DNA of 64,000 bases, taken from NCBI RefSeq assembly GCF_910592395.1, contig NC_088311.1:3598501-3662500 (forward strand), in the 5' to 3' direction. Every line of letters begins with the position of its first letter. Position 1 is the stretch's first letter. The position numbers and the translations under genes were made by a program. This DNA is from Lineus longissimus. Lineage: Eukaryota > Nemertea > Pilidiophora > Heteronemertea > Lineidae. The notes beneath the pieces are model-generated. The model did no database searches. It was not told the DNA's origin and saw nothing but the letters and a program-made list of their open reading frames with translations. Of the stretch, positions 49,301-60,010 are shown piece by piece.

Positions 49301-52300
49301 AGATGTAGTGCCTGTGTGTGCTCTGAAGGGGTACCTAGGCCTCGAGAGGTCTACGTAGACGGCGTTGGGCAAACAGCGTTGACTAGGGGCTGCCACACCA
49401 CCAGACTTAGAAGCGAGAGTTCCAAGGTTCAAAACCCTTCTGATCCAGCAGTATCTTGAAGGTAAAGTGATGCGCTGACTTCGTGGAGCTCTGGGTCTTA
49501 TTTGCAGGAATACCCTGGACTGGCTATTAAAAAAATATTTTCCACAAAGCTGATGCATTGACTGATGTGGCCAATGACCATAGGCACTTGTACTACTATT
49601 ATCATTTCTCAATATTGAATACACAATACCCTTTTCACCATTATCAAAATGGAAATTTTTCTGATATCTCGCCAAATAATTTATGTACATTGTAGTCCAA
49701 ACCATAAAAATATTTTATATTCTTCGTTTCAAAATACAACGTTATATGAAATGACACAGTCCATGTCCAGGTTTGCCAACTTTAAGCTTACCTGGGCAAT
49801 TTCCTGTGTGAGAAATCAAATATTTTTTGGACGTCAGGAGTGGAGTTATTTACTGTGCAACTGTGGAGTCCCACGCAGCAGAAAAGGAATTCAAAATCCG
49901 CCGCATCAAACTCCGTAAAAAAGTACCTGTCCACATCTCAATCAAAAAGGTTGACTTTGACCATTGTTTTCATCTATTTTTTTGTTTTGCTTTTCTGCAA
50001 GATCTGCATTCCAGGTACGTAATGATGTCAAAACAGGACCGCCCAGTTCAAAACTAATCCACAAGATGACTAATGAGGCAGCCTTCATACCCGTGAGAAG
50101 TTTAACAACTCAAATAATAGGAATATTTCTTCAGAAATTCATGGCTATTGAACATGAAAAATACTTAGGATAAATCAGCAATTGTGAAAACAATAGCAAA
50201 TGAACTATTATAATCTTCTTGAATATTTCTTTAATCCACAATGTGCGTAAGAAAAGAAATGCTGATCCAACATTAATCTCCAATGGCATGCGAACGAGAA
50301 ATTATTTGGCACCTTACCGATAGTTAAGTTAAGTTGTTAAGTTGTAAGTTGCTTTCGTGCAACCACAGAATATTTGGCATGACTGTCAACGAGATTTCAA
50401 TGCTCACAGTCCTCCCCCCATGAAAAAGCATGCAGATTCCTCTTCGAAAGATGAATTTACGAAACCAGTGCCTACCTTTTGGCGCTCCAAGTACAGTAAC
50501 TGTAGATTCCTTTCGATCCAAATGAACTTTATTAAGTATTCTATTCCGAATTTCACACGAATATCGTGCAGTTTCCGTTGCGTTAATCACAAGTCGTGGC
50601 GATGAAAAGTTATAGCCACTCGCTCCATCCTTTATCTGAAGAGGAAAGGAGTAATCATCATCTTGACAGACAAAGCTCGGAGAATGCAAAGTCCCTTAAA
50701 CATGACTGCCCTTCAGATATAAAGGTGGAGAAAAGACTAACATGGATTGAGCAAAGATGATAATAATCAATAACAGGTTCTCCAGCTCCGTAGCTCCGTA
50801 GTCGATTTCCAACAAAAGAACGATTATACATATTATGATGGCCTAAATGGCCTACATCGAAGTTATTACTACTCCCTGGATAATATCAGATATGAAGCCA
50901 GAGCCATATTAGCAGCAAGAGCTGGCAAAAAAGGAATTACCCTATAGAATTTTGGTACTTCAACTCTGAAGTGCAAAAAAACCCTGATAATAAGGAGGGA
51001 ATGCGATACATTAACAAAGAATGATTACATTTTAATCATTTTAATCTATTTGGAATTTGAAAATAGGTCCCTTTCAAAGGACGTGCACACTTCAACCCCA
51101 GGGATCCTCTCCAGGGTCCATTTCCCCAAAAATTGCACTTGTCCTACAAAATCCAAGGTCTAATTTTTACTTCAGACAGATGGCACAACAACATAATCCA
51201 CCATTGTAGTTACAGCTGTGAAGGTTGACACATGGTACAGTTGGCAACAAAAAGGGCACAAAAATGTGAGCACTGCCAAAAGTATAGGTAGATCGCTTAC
51301 ATTTTTGCTATGGCTCCTTGAAAGCAGATTTAGACAGTATCTATACTCACCACAGTTCCATTTTTGAGCCACAGTATCTCAGGCATTGGTATTCCCATAG
51401 CTACACAAGCAAGGACCAGCGTGGTGCCATAGAACACCGTGCGGTCGGTCGGTCCTCTCACAATCACTGCTGGTGCTGAAACAAGAATATTTTGAAATAT
51501 ATGTGTGATAAAGGTTTCTAATAGGGCAGGGCATTTTCCCGCTGTGGGTATACATGTATGTACTATGCTCAGCCCAAGTGGGTATTTGGTACTTCGAATT
51601 ATTGTACTAAACAATGTACCGAGAGTGTGTTTGGTGGAAAGCGGAAATCATCATTGCTGGGTGGCAACATACACGTATAACTGATTCAGGTAGCGCATTA
51701 AAGCACAATACCATTGCACCGGCTGATGCACTACAAGCACCTCTCTGCGAATTTGTAGAAGCTCCTCACCTTTTACATTAAAACTGATATACTGTGAATG
51801 TACTTCTCCCCTCGAGTTTTTTGCAATACACTTGTATTTCCCGGTGTCTGTTATATACGCTTTTCGAAACCTCAATGCTCCTGCTTTGCTGATTCTGTAG
51901 TTCCTGTCACTCTCCTGAAGCTTCCAGTCAAACTTGTACCAAGTGATGGTCGGTCGTGGGTTCCCGGTTGCTTCACAATAAAGTGTTTTCCGTCCGTAGA
52001 CCAAAACGGTCGAGTCTACTGGTGGCCTTATTATTCGAGGTGGTTCTGAAGAGAGAGAAATGTATACACTTTATGAGACACGGCTCAATGGCTGAGGATG
52101 ATTAATAGATAAAGGAACATCCCATCCCCCCTGCTAAAGAGTCACAGCATACACAAAATGTACATGTACACGGTGGGAGGAGACTACAAACAAAACAACA
52201 CACGATATGCGACAACATGGCTGCTGGTTTGTTGTCGGTTGTGGTTCTCAATGGCCACCTACAACTGGTACAAAGCATGCCGCCTTATCAATATCAGCTG

Positions 52301-55300
52301 GTGAATATCAGTCCTAAAGTCTCGTCGCTTTTGTGGAGGATGGATATACGCACAACAACGGTGGATGGACAAGGTACAAAGATTACGCTTACAAAGGACC
52401 AGGCAGAGGTTGGCATGGTCTGCAGGGAAGGTTTCAGTATTCTGAATGTGGTAAGTTTGATACCCGACACGCACATGCACAGCTTGTGACCTCTAGCAAC
52501 TCACTTGACTTTAACTGCCAAGTCCTTTGAATGAGTCGGGAGTTCCATTCCCCAGGGAGTTCCATTCCCCAGGCAATTCCACACCCTTCACATCTAACCT
52601 ATTCTGATTATTTCTATCACAATTTCAACAGCGAGACTTGCAGATTGTTCTACGCACTAAAGATTTCAACAAAAGCATGGGAATCCAAAATATACATTCC
52701 AGACTAAAGTCAGAACCTTAGGGCTATGTGCATGTACTTAAAAAGTTATGTCTCACTTTCCAAGAACAGCATTCTTTCAAGGGGTTAGCCAAACAAAGCT
52801 CCAGCAAGTAGTTGGAGATTTGACCCAGGCCAAATAAGTTTTTTTACTGTTTTCTGAAAACTCTTGGTCAACCACCAACTTGTGAGATTTCAGAAGCACA
52901 ATCTGGTGGCACAGAATGTTGTGTTTACCAACAGGCAAGGGCAAACATTGGCTGGGAGAATGTTTGCACAAAAAGTGAATGTGCATGCAATGTGTCACCT
53001 GGCTTCTTGCCACAAGCGAAGGGTCAAACGCGTACATCGGGACCTTTTGTAACTAAGGGACACAGCATATAGTGGGATCACAAAAATTGTCCTGCCACAA
53101 ACAACGTCTGCTGAGGTTAATGTTATGTCTGCCGCAAAATTGGAGCAACAAAATTGGAAGTGACGGTATACTTTCACTGTTTGGGTGCTCAATTTAATCA
53201 GCAAAGCCCTTATCCACATCCCTCGCAATCTGCAGTTGGTCTCACTTAACAGTGAGCCTCAAACATGTCAAACAGAACACATTATTTAGGAAAGAGGAGG
53301 TACTCATGATCATCATCAAACAAACCATAGAAGGAGTGGGAACATCCACTGTCAGCAAGTTCAACACAAGCTTGGAAAACCCAGCAGCATCACAGTTTAT
53401 TTGGCAAGTCATTGTAATTGTTCCCAATCAAGTCAAGAACACCCCAAGGTTTATTCTTCACTCCAATACTCTTCCTAATTGCCTCGTTAGAAGAAGGAAT
53501 ACAGTAAGACAGTCCAGTTGAGAGTGAATCCAAGAAAGTTCATGGTTGAAACTCCTTTAGTTCATCAGCAACAGGTAGTGGAGAGGCATCACTAGAGTTC
53601 TTCCTTCATGAGTCAGCAAAAGAATTGCAAGGAATTGCAAGTGTGCAAGGAATTGCACACCTGTCAGCGAGAGAGAAACTCTCAGGTATTATGTACATTT
53701 GGCATCACCCTGACTTCAAAATCTCATCCATCCACTGCAGAAAATGCACAGCTGAGGAGCACAGGTTTTGGTTTTGGGGTATGATTTACCCATCCAGCAC
53801 AAGTTGCAGAATACAGCTTAACAGCAATAGACGTACAAATACTATGTACTCGACATCAAATTGATTGAGAAGGATCCGACGAACTGATTTATGATAGATT
53901 GGATCATTGGCAAGTCTGGTATTGCTTTTCAAAGGAGAAGGAGTTTACCGCAAGATCAAGATCTTGCTATCATACCGCATTTTGATGGAAAGTTATCCTG
54001 TATGAACTCTTGTGTGACATACTGTCTTGCAAAATCTTGCCATCTGAATGTAAGGAATGTCACCCAAAAGAATAGCCATAGAGAAGACGATTACCTCGCT
54101 TGAACGAGGTCATTGCTTACTGGCCGATGTCATGGGACCCTCACACTATAGTCAGGAACAGACATGCTCCACTCAACCCTTCAAATCAAGTAATCATACA
54201 ATGACAGTGATTCCAGGAACTTATTGTAGGCAAACAACATTATTATAGTCCTGCTTGTATGCTAAAGAGAATTAGTATTTTGTGTTCATCATTGTAAAAG
54301 ACATGTATAGGCCAACATGTACACAAGCTGGTACAAGGGCCTTTACACACAACTTTCATGCTACTGCTTCTGCACGGTTGCAAATTCACCCTTCTCCCAT
54401 AATTTTTGGGCCAAAATAAAGTTGAATCTATAAAATATCTAGTCGTACATGTACTGAATTTTACTATGCTGTAGGTTGTGTGGATACATCTAATTGGGGA
54501 CAAGGCAGGAGGACATAATTTGTGTCCCCACACAGTCCATCCTCCAGGATAACGATGGACGACACGTTTTCCTTTGCCCAATTCATCCTCTTTTGACCCC
54601 CTTTCACTATATTTCGGCTGACACTTCAATTTTTCAGTTGATCCCTTTTATGGTCATGTTTGACTGCACTATGATGATAGATCTAAAATCCATTGTCTAT
54701 GTTTCTTGATCTAGCAGAAGTTGAGCCGGCAAAATTTGCAATTGGCTCAGGATTTCCATAATATTGTCAGAGATAATGAAATTTGATCGTTTCCTACTTT
54801 GCACAACCAGTTTCCAAATAACCTTACAGGTCTGAAGTCCCAGTATCAAGGTTGCCGGCAGTTTCTTGCTATTTGCTTTAAAGTTCTTCAAATATTGAGA
54901 ATGATGACTGAGAAAAGCAAACCCTGTCAAACACTGCCGCCAAAAGAGGCAATGGGTGCAAATGAAAATGTCTGAATAATTCAAGGTTTGCAGACACTTC
55001 ATATGAAGCCAAACCGGTTTTTGTCTTGGTATTAGGCCCAGCAGATGTGTAGTTTTCAAGAGCTAGTTTTTATCATAGCATTATATAAATGACCGTTTCA
55101 GATTGTCCTGAAATTGTTTTTGATGGGACAGTAAGGGTAAGAACAATCCCACTGTGAAGTGTTCTCCATACATGTAAAAACAAGGTTTAGAACAGACCAA
55201 TCGAAAGACTGCAGGACCAGTGAAATATTTGGCCCAAGTTCAAGTTGAAGGACAGGTGCATCTTGAAGCTTCTCATCTGAGGCTGTAGTGGTAACTGGCC

Positions 55301-56626
55301 TTTACCTCTGGTTCTAAATTTCATAAACTGGTCGGACCTTGCCCAATGGACATGTCGTCAGAAGCATGGACAGGGCTGCATCAGAATTCACAAGCAGGGA
55401 TCCATACCTGTATGAAGGGATGTTTCTTTTGGGCATAACTGTATCAAGGATTTACATGCATTGTGGGATGGTCGTAGGACATTTTTGAAGCCCAAGTGAC
55501 TGACCCCGACCAATGAATTTGTGTGTTCAGACATTCCATAGAAAGGTTGACTGTAGACACAGGTCATGAATTCCAACCAAAACCAACAAAGTTGACAAAA
55601 AAGAGTAATTTAGCACCAATACCAAGGTACAATGATCCACAATTAATAAGGAATCCCCTGCATGTATTCTGTATAATATGACCATATTCATCACAACTAC
55701 AAATGTATATACCGGTACGGCAATTTTGATGTCATTTATATAGCTAATTGTAACTGCCTCATCAAAACCTATTAGGGTCTACCACAATATAAATTGTCAA
55801 TCACTGTCAATAAAATGATGTGCAGAACAGGAGTTTTAGCCAAAATATGATAATTTGGTTGATACCGATCAATCAGGCCAAAAAAATCAAGGCGCTTGCT
55901 GGAGGTACGGGACCCGTATCCCCAGGTCAGAATGCTAAAGGTCGAGAGTCCTTAACATGTGATCAACGAATTCTAATACTGGGCCTTGAGCAAATATGTG
56001 AAAGATTTGAAATTGAAAGAACCTACCATGATAATAGGACAGGAACCAAGGACCAACAGAACAGAATGAAAGTATGAATCATGGGCGTGAGCATTGTTTT
56101 TGAGTGGTCACTACACGTAAATATGAATCATGCACAAGGGTATGTAAACAATAGTATGGAGTGCAGGATCCTATAACCAATACTGGTACCTGAAAAAAAA
56201 CTATTTGGTATATGTGTTGGGAAAGGGAAATCTATCTAGTTGATTGGAAGTCGTCCTCGAATACCAAGGTCAGTCACATGCTCCTCCCCTTGTACATGTT
56301 ACTGATCTAGAGTAAACCAATTTGTGGGATGAGGCCAACAGATCTTCTACTCTGCCCAATTTTAAGGAAATTTGCTCAAGAAGACATGCAAACCAACTCG
56401 TTATTACTGGAACTATGGAAATCCACTGGTTACTATTATGTACCACTGGAACCCCATTGGTTACTCTATGATGTACAGTATAGCTATGCAGTAGCCACTG
56501 AGAAGACACTCTGTATACAACTAACACCAAAACGTCAGCAACTTTGCAGCACTTTATCTTACCTTCTTGGGAATTAGCCCGTGGCAAAAGCTGTAAACTC
56601 AAGCAGAGCAGGATCAGAATCTTCAT
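40302..56626 (-). CDS. MUSK: MuSK-like receptor tyrosine kinase (Ig-Ig-Fz-kringle-TM-kinase)
   Basis: A type I receptor kinase of about 920 aa. Exons: 56563-56626, 51770-52045, 51351-51475, 50476-50635, 47155-47247, 44540-44669, 43509-43760, 42369-42568, 41792-42034, 40302-41521; every phase agrees. Residues 1-20 are a signal peptide (MKILILLCLSLQLLPRANSQ). Ig1 is about 22-113 and Ig2 114-208, with Cys-Trp-Cys cores. Then come an acidic linker (209-239), a Pro-rich linker (240-282), a frizzled CRD with ten Cys (283-433), a six-Cys kringle (434-514), TM 539-563, and a kinase from about 620. Kinase motifs are GQGAFGRVF, AVKML, YVHRDLATRN and ISDFGLA. FLNPKLEALEY, DYY and DAIPIRWTPIEA are closer to MuSK than to ROR. 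The juxtamembrane docking site reads NAIY where MuSK has NPxY. TM and kinase share one 1220-bp exon. ROR is the alternative class. Confidence 0.9.
44670..47154 (-). other. MuSK-like intron between linker exons, about 2.5 kb
   Basis: This is AT-rich with one SINE-like unit at its 3' side (44791-45000). Open frames on both strands are short, and no exon with paired splice sites in the right phase was found. Flanking exon phases match directly. Confidence 0.7.
44791..45000 (+). mobile_element. tRNA-derived SINE-like element in a receptor-kinase intron
   Basis: TATTGGTTAAGAACGCCAGG looks like an A-box region, and CATGGTTTCAACTCGG (about 44838-44853) a B-box. About 150 bp of AT-leaning tail follow. 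Ends are uncertain, and the tail lacks the clear GTCGG-GAGAC block of the other elements, so it may belong to another family. Confidence 0.35.
47248..50475 (-). other. MuSK-like intron, about 3.2 kb
   Basis: It lies between the second Ig half-exon and the acidic linker exon, whose phases join directly. It contains a SINE-like unit near 49.4 kb and otherwise nothing that could be supported. A 180-codon open frame on the minus strand at 49163-49705 crosses the SINE and is not a gene. Confidence 0.65.
49335..49470 (+). mobile_element. Possible tRNA-derived SINE fragment
   Basis: ACCAGACTTAGAAGCGAGAG resembles an anticodon arm, and TTCCAAGGTTCAAAACCC (about 49420-49437) a B-box/T-arm. The A-box region is weak and no tail domain is clear. 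It is probably a SINE fragment, not a functional tRNA gene. Confidence 0.3.
52046..56562 (-). other. First intron of the MuSK-like gene, about 4.5 kb
   Basis: It separates the signal-peptide exon (donor GAAG|GTAAGA) from the first Ig exon (acceptor CTCTCTTCAG). I see no supported exon, repeat array or RNA gene in it. As a first intron close to the promoter it is a plausible site for regulatory DNA, but nothing specific is visible. Confidence 0.65.
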
Positions 56627-57335
56627 TCTTGCAGTACATCACAGAAAAGTTTCAAGACGCGAAGTTGGAATGAGAAATCTAGGCAATACGCCATGACGGA
56701 CCAGCAGAGACGGTGTCCAGTTCGGAACGGGACGGACGCAGCCGCGTAGTCACTGCTATCGCAAAGAAGGCACTCCTAACTACATTGTATCCTATCAATG
56801 TTAATGCCCCCATTTGTAATAAGTATCCGTTAATCCCATTCTGGGCAATTAGAAAGCTGGGAAAGTGGTAGAAATAGTCTATAAAAAGTTATCCATGCAA
56901 CCACTGTCTGGCCCTGTTGAAATCCACTAAACTTAACATGCGCAAAGCAAACCAGGTTACACCCTGTTTGCGCATAACAAAAGCACATGGTATTTTTGTA
57001 CCGTACTGCCATCTAGGATGTGCCTTTGTCCCAAAAACTGCACAGCTGTTGCTCAAAGCCAATGGTACAATCTGATCATTGGGATGAAATGCCGGCGATC
57101 TCGGACATTAATGTCAGCTTTTAAAAAAAAAGGGCCGGGCGTTTTTCGTAGGGGCGGGCGGGGACGATCACCAACTCTTTTTTTATGTGGCCTAACCCAG
57201 GCCAGGACGACAAAAACCCCTTGCGCGCCATCAAACCGTATAAGTTTTTTTACCGGCAAACTGTGTTATAATAAATTTGTAGTCACCACCGGGAATTATA
57301 GTAGGGTAAAATAGAGTAAAAATAATGACTACATC
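56627..57335. other. Upstream region of the MuSK-like gene
   Basis: This should hold the receptor's 5' UTR and promoter. The first 130 bp upstream of the ATG are GC-richer (TCCAGTTCGGAACGGGACGG) with several CpG dinucleotides and no clear TATA box. A G/C-rich patch at 57130-57165 follows an A9 run. No gene is seen. Confidence 0.4.
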
Positions 57336-57600
57336 CATGTAGCGAAACGACCTACATTCATGTAGCGAAACGACTCCACCCATGTAGCGAAACGTCCTCC
57401 ATGTAGCGAAACGACCATACCCATCATGTAGCGAAACGACTCCACCCATGTAGCGAAACGTCCTCCATGTAGCGAAACGACCATACCCATCATGTAGCGA
57501 AACGACTCCACCCATGTAGCGAAACGACCTACCATGTAGCGAAACGACCGCCACATGTAGCGAAACGACTTGTAGCGAACTGGCAATGTAGCGAAACGAC
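57336..57600. repeat. Minisatellite built on CATGTAGCGAAACGAC, about 13 copies
   Basis: The 16-bp core CATGTAGCGAAACGAC alternates with short variable spacers (TCCACC, CTC, CATACCCAT, CTACATT). A three-core block of about 65 bp (spacers TCCACC, CTC, CATACCCAT) is repeated twice in a row, so the array has higher-order structure. It lies about 0.7-1 kb upstream of the MuSK-like start codon. Open frames across it are artefacts of the repeat. Confidence 0.93.
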
Positions 57601-58284
57601 AGTAATTCGTCGGACGTCAGTTCGCCAAGAAAACCAAAGGAATCGAAGGAATTCATTGAACTCATCAACACATCATTAGTTTTCAGTGAAGTGCAACTGT
57701 ATTCGGTTTCCTAGGTATAAATCACTTTGGTATATAGAGAGTAAGATTACAATTAACTCACGTTAAAGTTTGAGTTCCGGGGAGGTAGCGTTGTCAGTAC
57801 GTTGGTTTAGGGGCGCAATAACCTAGCTTATAGCGAGCAATTAGTACACTAAGATTTCAGTGATTAACATAATAGTTGCAAGTATTTGGCATTTTAGACT
57901 CATATTTCGTGCTATAATAACTACGTTGTAAACATAATGCTCAAAATTGATTCATGAAAAAGTTGTTAGGGCAATATCAAGCAAGCAGTAATGGAAAAAA
58001 GTGTAATTCCATTAACTGAATATTGTTTTTAGACACTATAACATTTTAGGCCTACTTTTCCGTAAACCATGAGAACAATGTATGTGAAAAAAACAACACA
58101 TATAAGTGAGGCGCCGAGTATACAGTAAAGCTCGGTCTCTAAAGTCTGGAGGTCCGGAGTCCGTAACCGTGACGGTCACGAGAGTGGCTTGTCCTTACGG
58201 ATAGATCGAGAGGGCGGTTTGGGGTTCCGCCGACGGTGCTCGCATGCATTGGTCGTATCCCCGAAACCTTTACAACGACAACAA
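57601..58284. other. Intergenic DNA between two tandem arrays
   Basis: About 680 bp, AT-rich, without a supported gene, RNA or mobile element on either strand. Confidence 0.6.
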
Positions 58285-58620
58285 AGCTGGTGGCATCCAT
58301 GACGGTATAGGAATTGGCGGTTAAGTTACAAAAAATATGGTGGCATCCAAAGACGGTATAGGAATTGACGGTGAAGGACCTCGTGGCATATCGGATGCGC
58401 ATCCGAAGACGGTAAGGGAATTGACGGTGAAGGATCTCGTGGCATATCGGATGCGCATCCGAAGACGGTAAGGGAATTGACGGTGAAGGATCTCGTGGCA
58501 TATCGGATGCGCATCCGAAGACGGTAAGAGAATTGACGGTGAAGGATCTCGTGGCATATCGGATGCGCATCCGAAGACGGTAAGGGAATTGACGGTAAAG
58601 GATCTCGTGGCATCTGTAAT
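58285..58620. repeat. Tandem repeat, 56-bp unit with a perfect 16-bp palindrome
   Basis: Anchors at 58385 and 58441 and onwards give a period of 56 bp. The unit contains GGCATATCGGATGCGCATCC, GAAGACGGTAAGGGAATTGA and CGGTGAAGGATCTCGT. Within it TCGGATGCGCATCCGA is its own reverse complement. Four near-identical copies are flanked on the left by two shorter, diverged copies that lack the palindrome. Open frames on the minus strand are by-products of the repeat. Confidence 0.93.
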
Positions 58621-58639
58621 TAGCTGAGCTGGGAGGGGG

Positions 58640-59328
58640 GGGGTTATTCAAATCCTGCATCCACCCTCAGATACACAACGGGGGAGCTAGGGAGGAAGGA
58701 CTTTCGTTTAAACTGACCAGAACATGGTATAACTGTCCTGAATGTCTGGTCCAGAGTAGTCTCTTTATGTAATTAAGGGTGACTTTGATCTCCTGCTCTC
58801 CTCAGTCAGATGGACAGCTACACGAAACTAGAATTCTGGGGAAAAGACAACCTGGATCATGTCACATCTAGTCGGGACAAGACAAAAAATCAGGTGGCAT
58901 TTTAATGATCAGGGATTCACCATGGTGAATTCAGTGTTCAACATGGTAAATGAGAGTTAACCATGCTCACCATGTTGTTAGGCTTGGCTGAGCCCAGAAA
59001 AGTCTGCCATTACCAGACCTGGAACCAGGCTGGAAAGAATTTCCAGAGGACAGGCAATTACTGATTGTGCCACAGCTTGCCAGGCCTGAATCCGATTTCA
59101 TTGACCAAAGAATTTTCCATCCAGCGACTAGGGTAAGGGAGGGGGGATTATTTTGACTGATGACAGATTATACCATCTTCGAGTCAATACACATCCCATC
59201 CTGAACTTCAGGGACTTCCACTCCGTTTTATCCCTCCCCATGCATGAAAGGGGAGGAGCATACAACTGACTGGTATTCGAGGCTGTACACACCCTAGACA
59301 GCAATCACCCAGACCAAACAGACCAAGA
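58640..59328. other. Intergenic DNA 3' of the MCCC2-like gene
   Basis: No gene is supported. A cluster of CATGGT/ACCATG words at about 58920-58980 forms a weak local inverted repeat. A MITE follows directly at 59329. Confidence 0.5.
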
Positions 59329-59453
59329 CAATGGGTGATATGAAAAAAGATTAGCAACTGCTTTTATTTCAATTTTGTACAGAAGGCCTAGTGTAAATGT
59401 ACGTGGAGTTTTAGAAAAAAGCATTTGCGTGTCTTTATTCATATCACCCAATG
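59329..59453. mobile_element. Short MITE, copy 2 (CAATGGGTGATATG family)
   Basis: Ends CAATGGGTGATATGAAAAAA and GTCTTTATTCATATCACCCA form inverted repeats. The interior, read in reverse complement, carries CTAAAACTCCACGTACATTT and GGCCTTCTGTACAAAATTG, matching copy 1 at 39005-39136 at roughly four of five positions. It lies downstream of the MCCC2-like gene's stop codon, possibly within its 3' UTR. Confidence 0.8.
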
Positions 59454-60010
59454 GCAAACTGTTTATTTTTACCAAATCTGATGACACTATCTGTCATAGA
59501 GACAAGTCACAATCTGTTCAAGGCTTGTTTGTCTGTATGTAACCAACTAGCCTATATAAAAGGTACAACAACCAAATCATTAAATCAACTTTATATTCTG
59601 TACATTTGAAATTCAATAATTGTTACAATAAATTTTAAAAGCCATTCATTGCAAAATGTCAAGGATGTATGTTCACAACACAGTTTTTCACTAATCTCTT
59701 CTCCATACATGTACAAGTGCAAGAAAAACTGTGGTTATGAGTGAGTCAAAAACTAGGTTTACAGCTCAGTATTTGAGGTATCTGGGAGGTGACCAAAAAT
59801 TAATGCTTTGGAACTGATTCCTCAATTTGTCAATAAAATCGAAATTGACTCATTCACATTTTTAGACCTTTCTGATAACGTTCATACTGTGGTAAATAAG
59901 AATTTCCAGAAGGAAAAATCGAGAAGCTCCCCTGCACTGGAAATGTCATGACTGTGATATCTGTCATCCTGAGTATCGGTGGCTGCCTTGGGAAACAATA
60001 TGAGGGCATC

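Noticed and set aside
49163-49705. 180-codon minus-strand open frame
   Set aside because: It crosses a SINE-like fragment in an intron of the receptor gene, and has no family match or splice sites.
57231-57671. 146-codon minus-strand frame with SFRYMG/FATW repeats
   Set aside because: It is a translation of the CATGTAGCGAAACGAC minisatellite.
57336-58620. CRISPR-like arrays
   Set aside because: The spacers are near-identical or very short, the DNA is animal and there are no cas genes. These are minisatellites.
58139-58660. 173-codon minus-strand frame
   Set aside because: It is a translation of the 56-bp tandem array; neighbouring frames are equally open.
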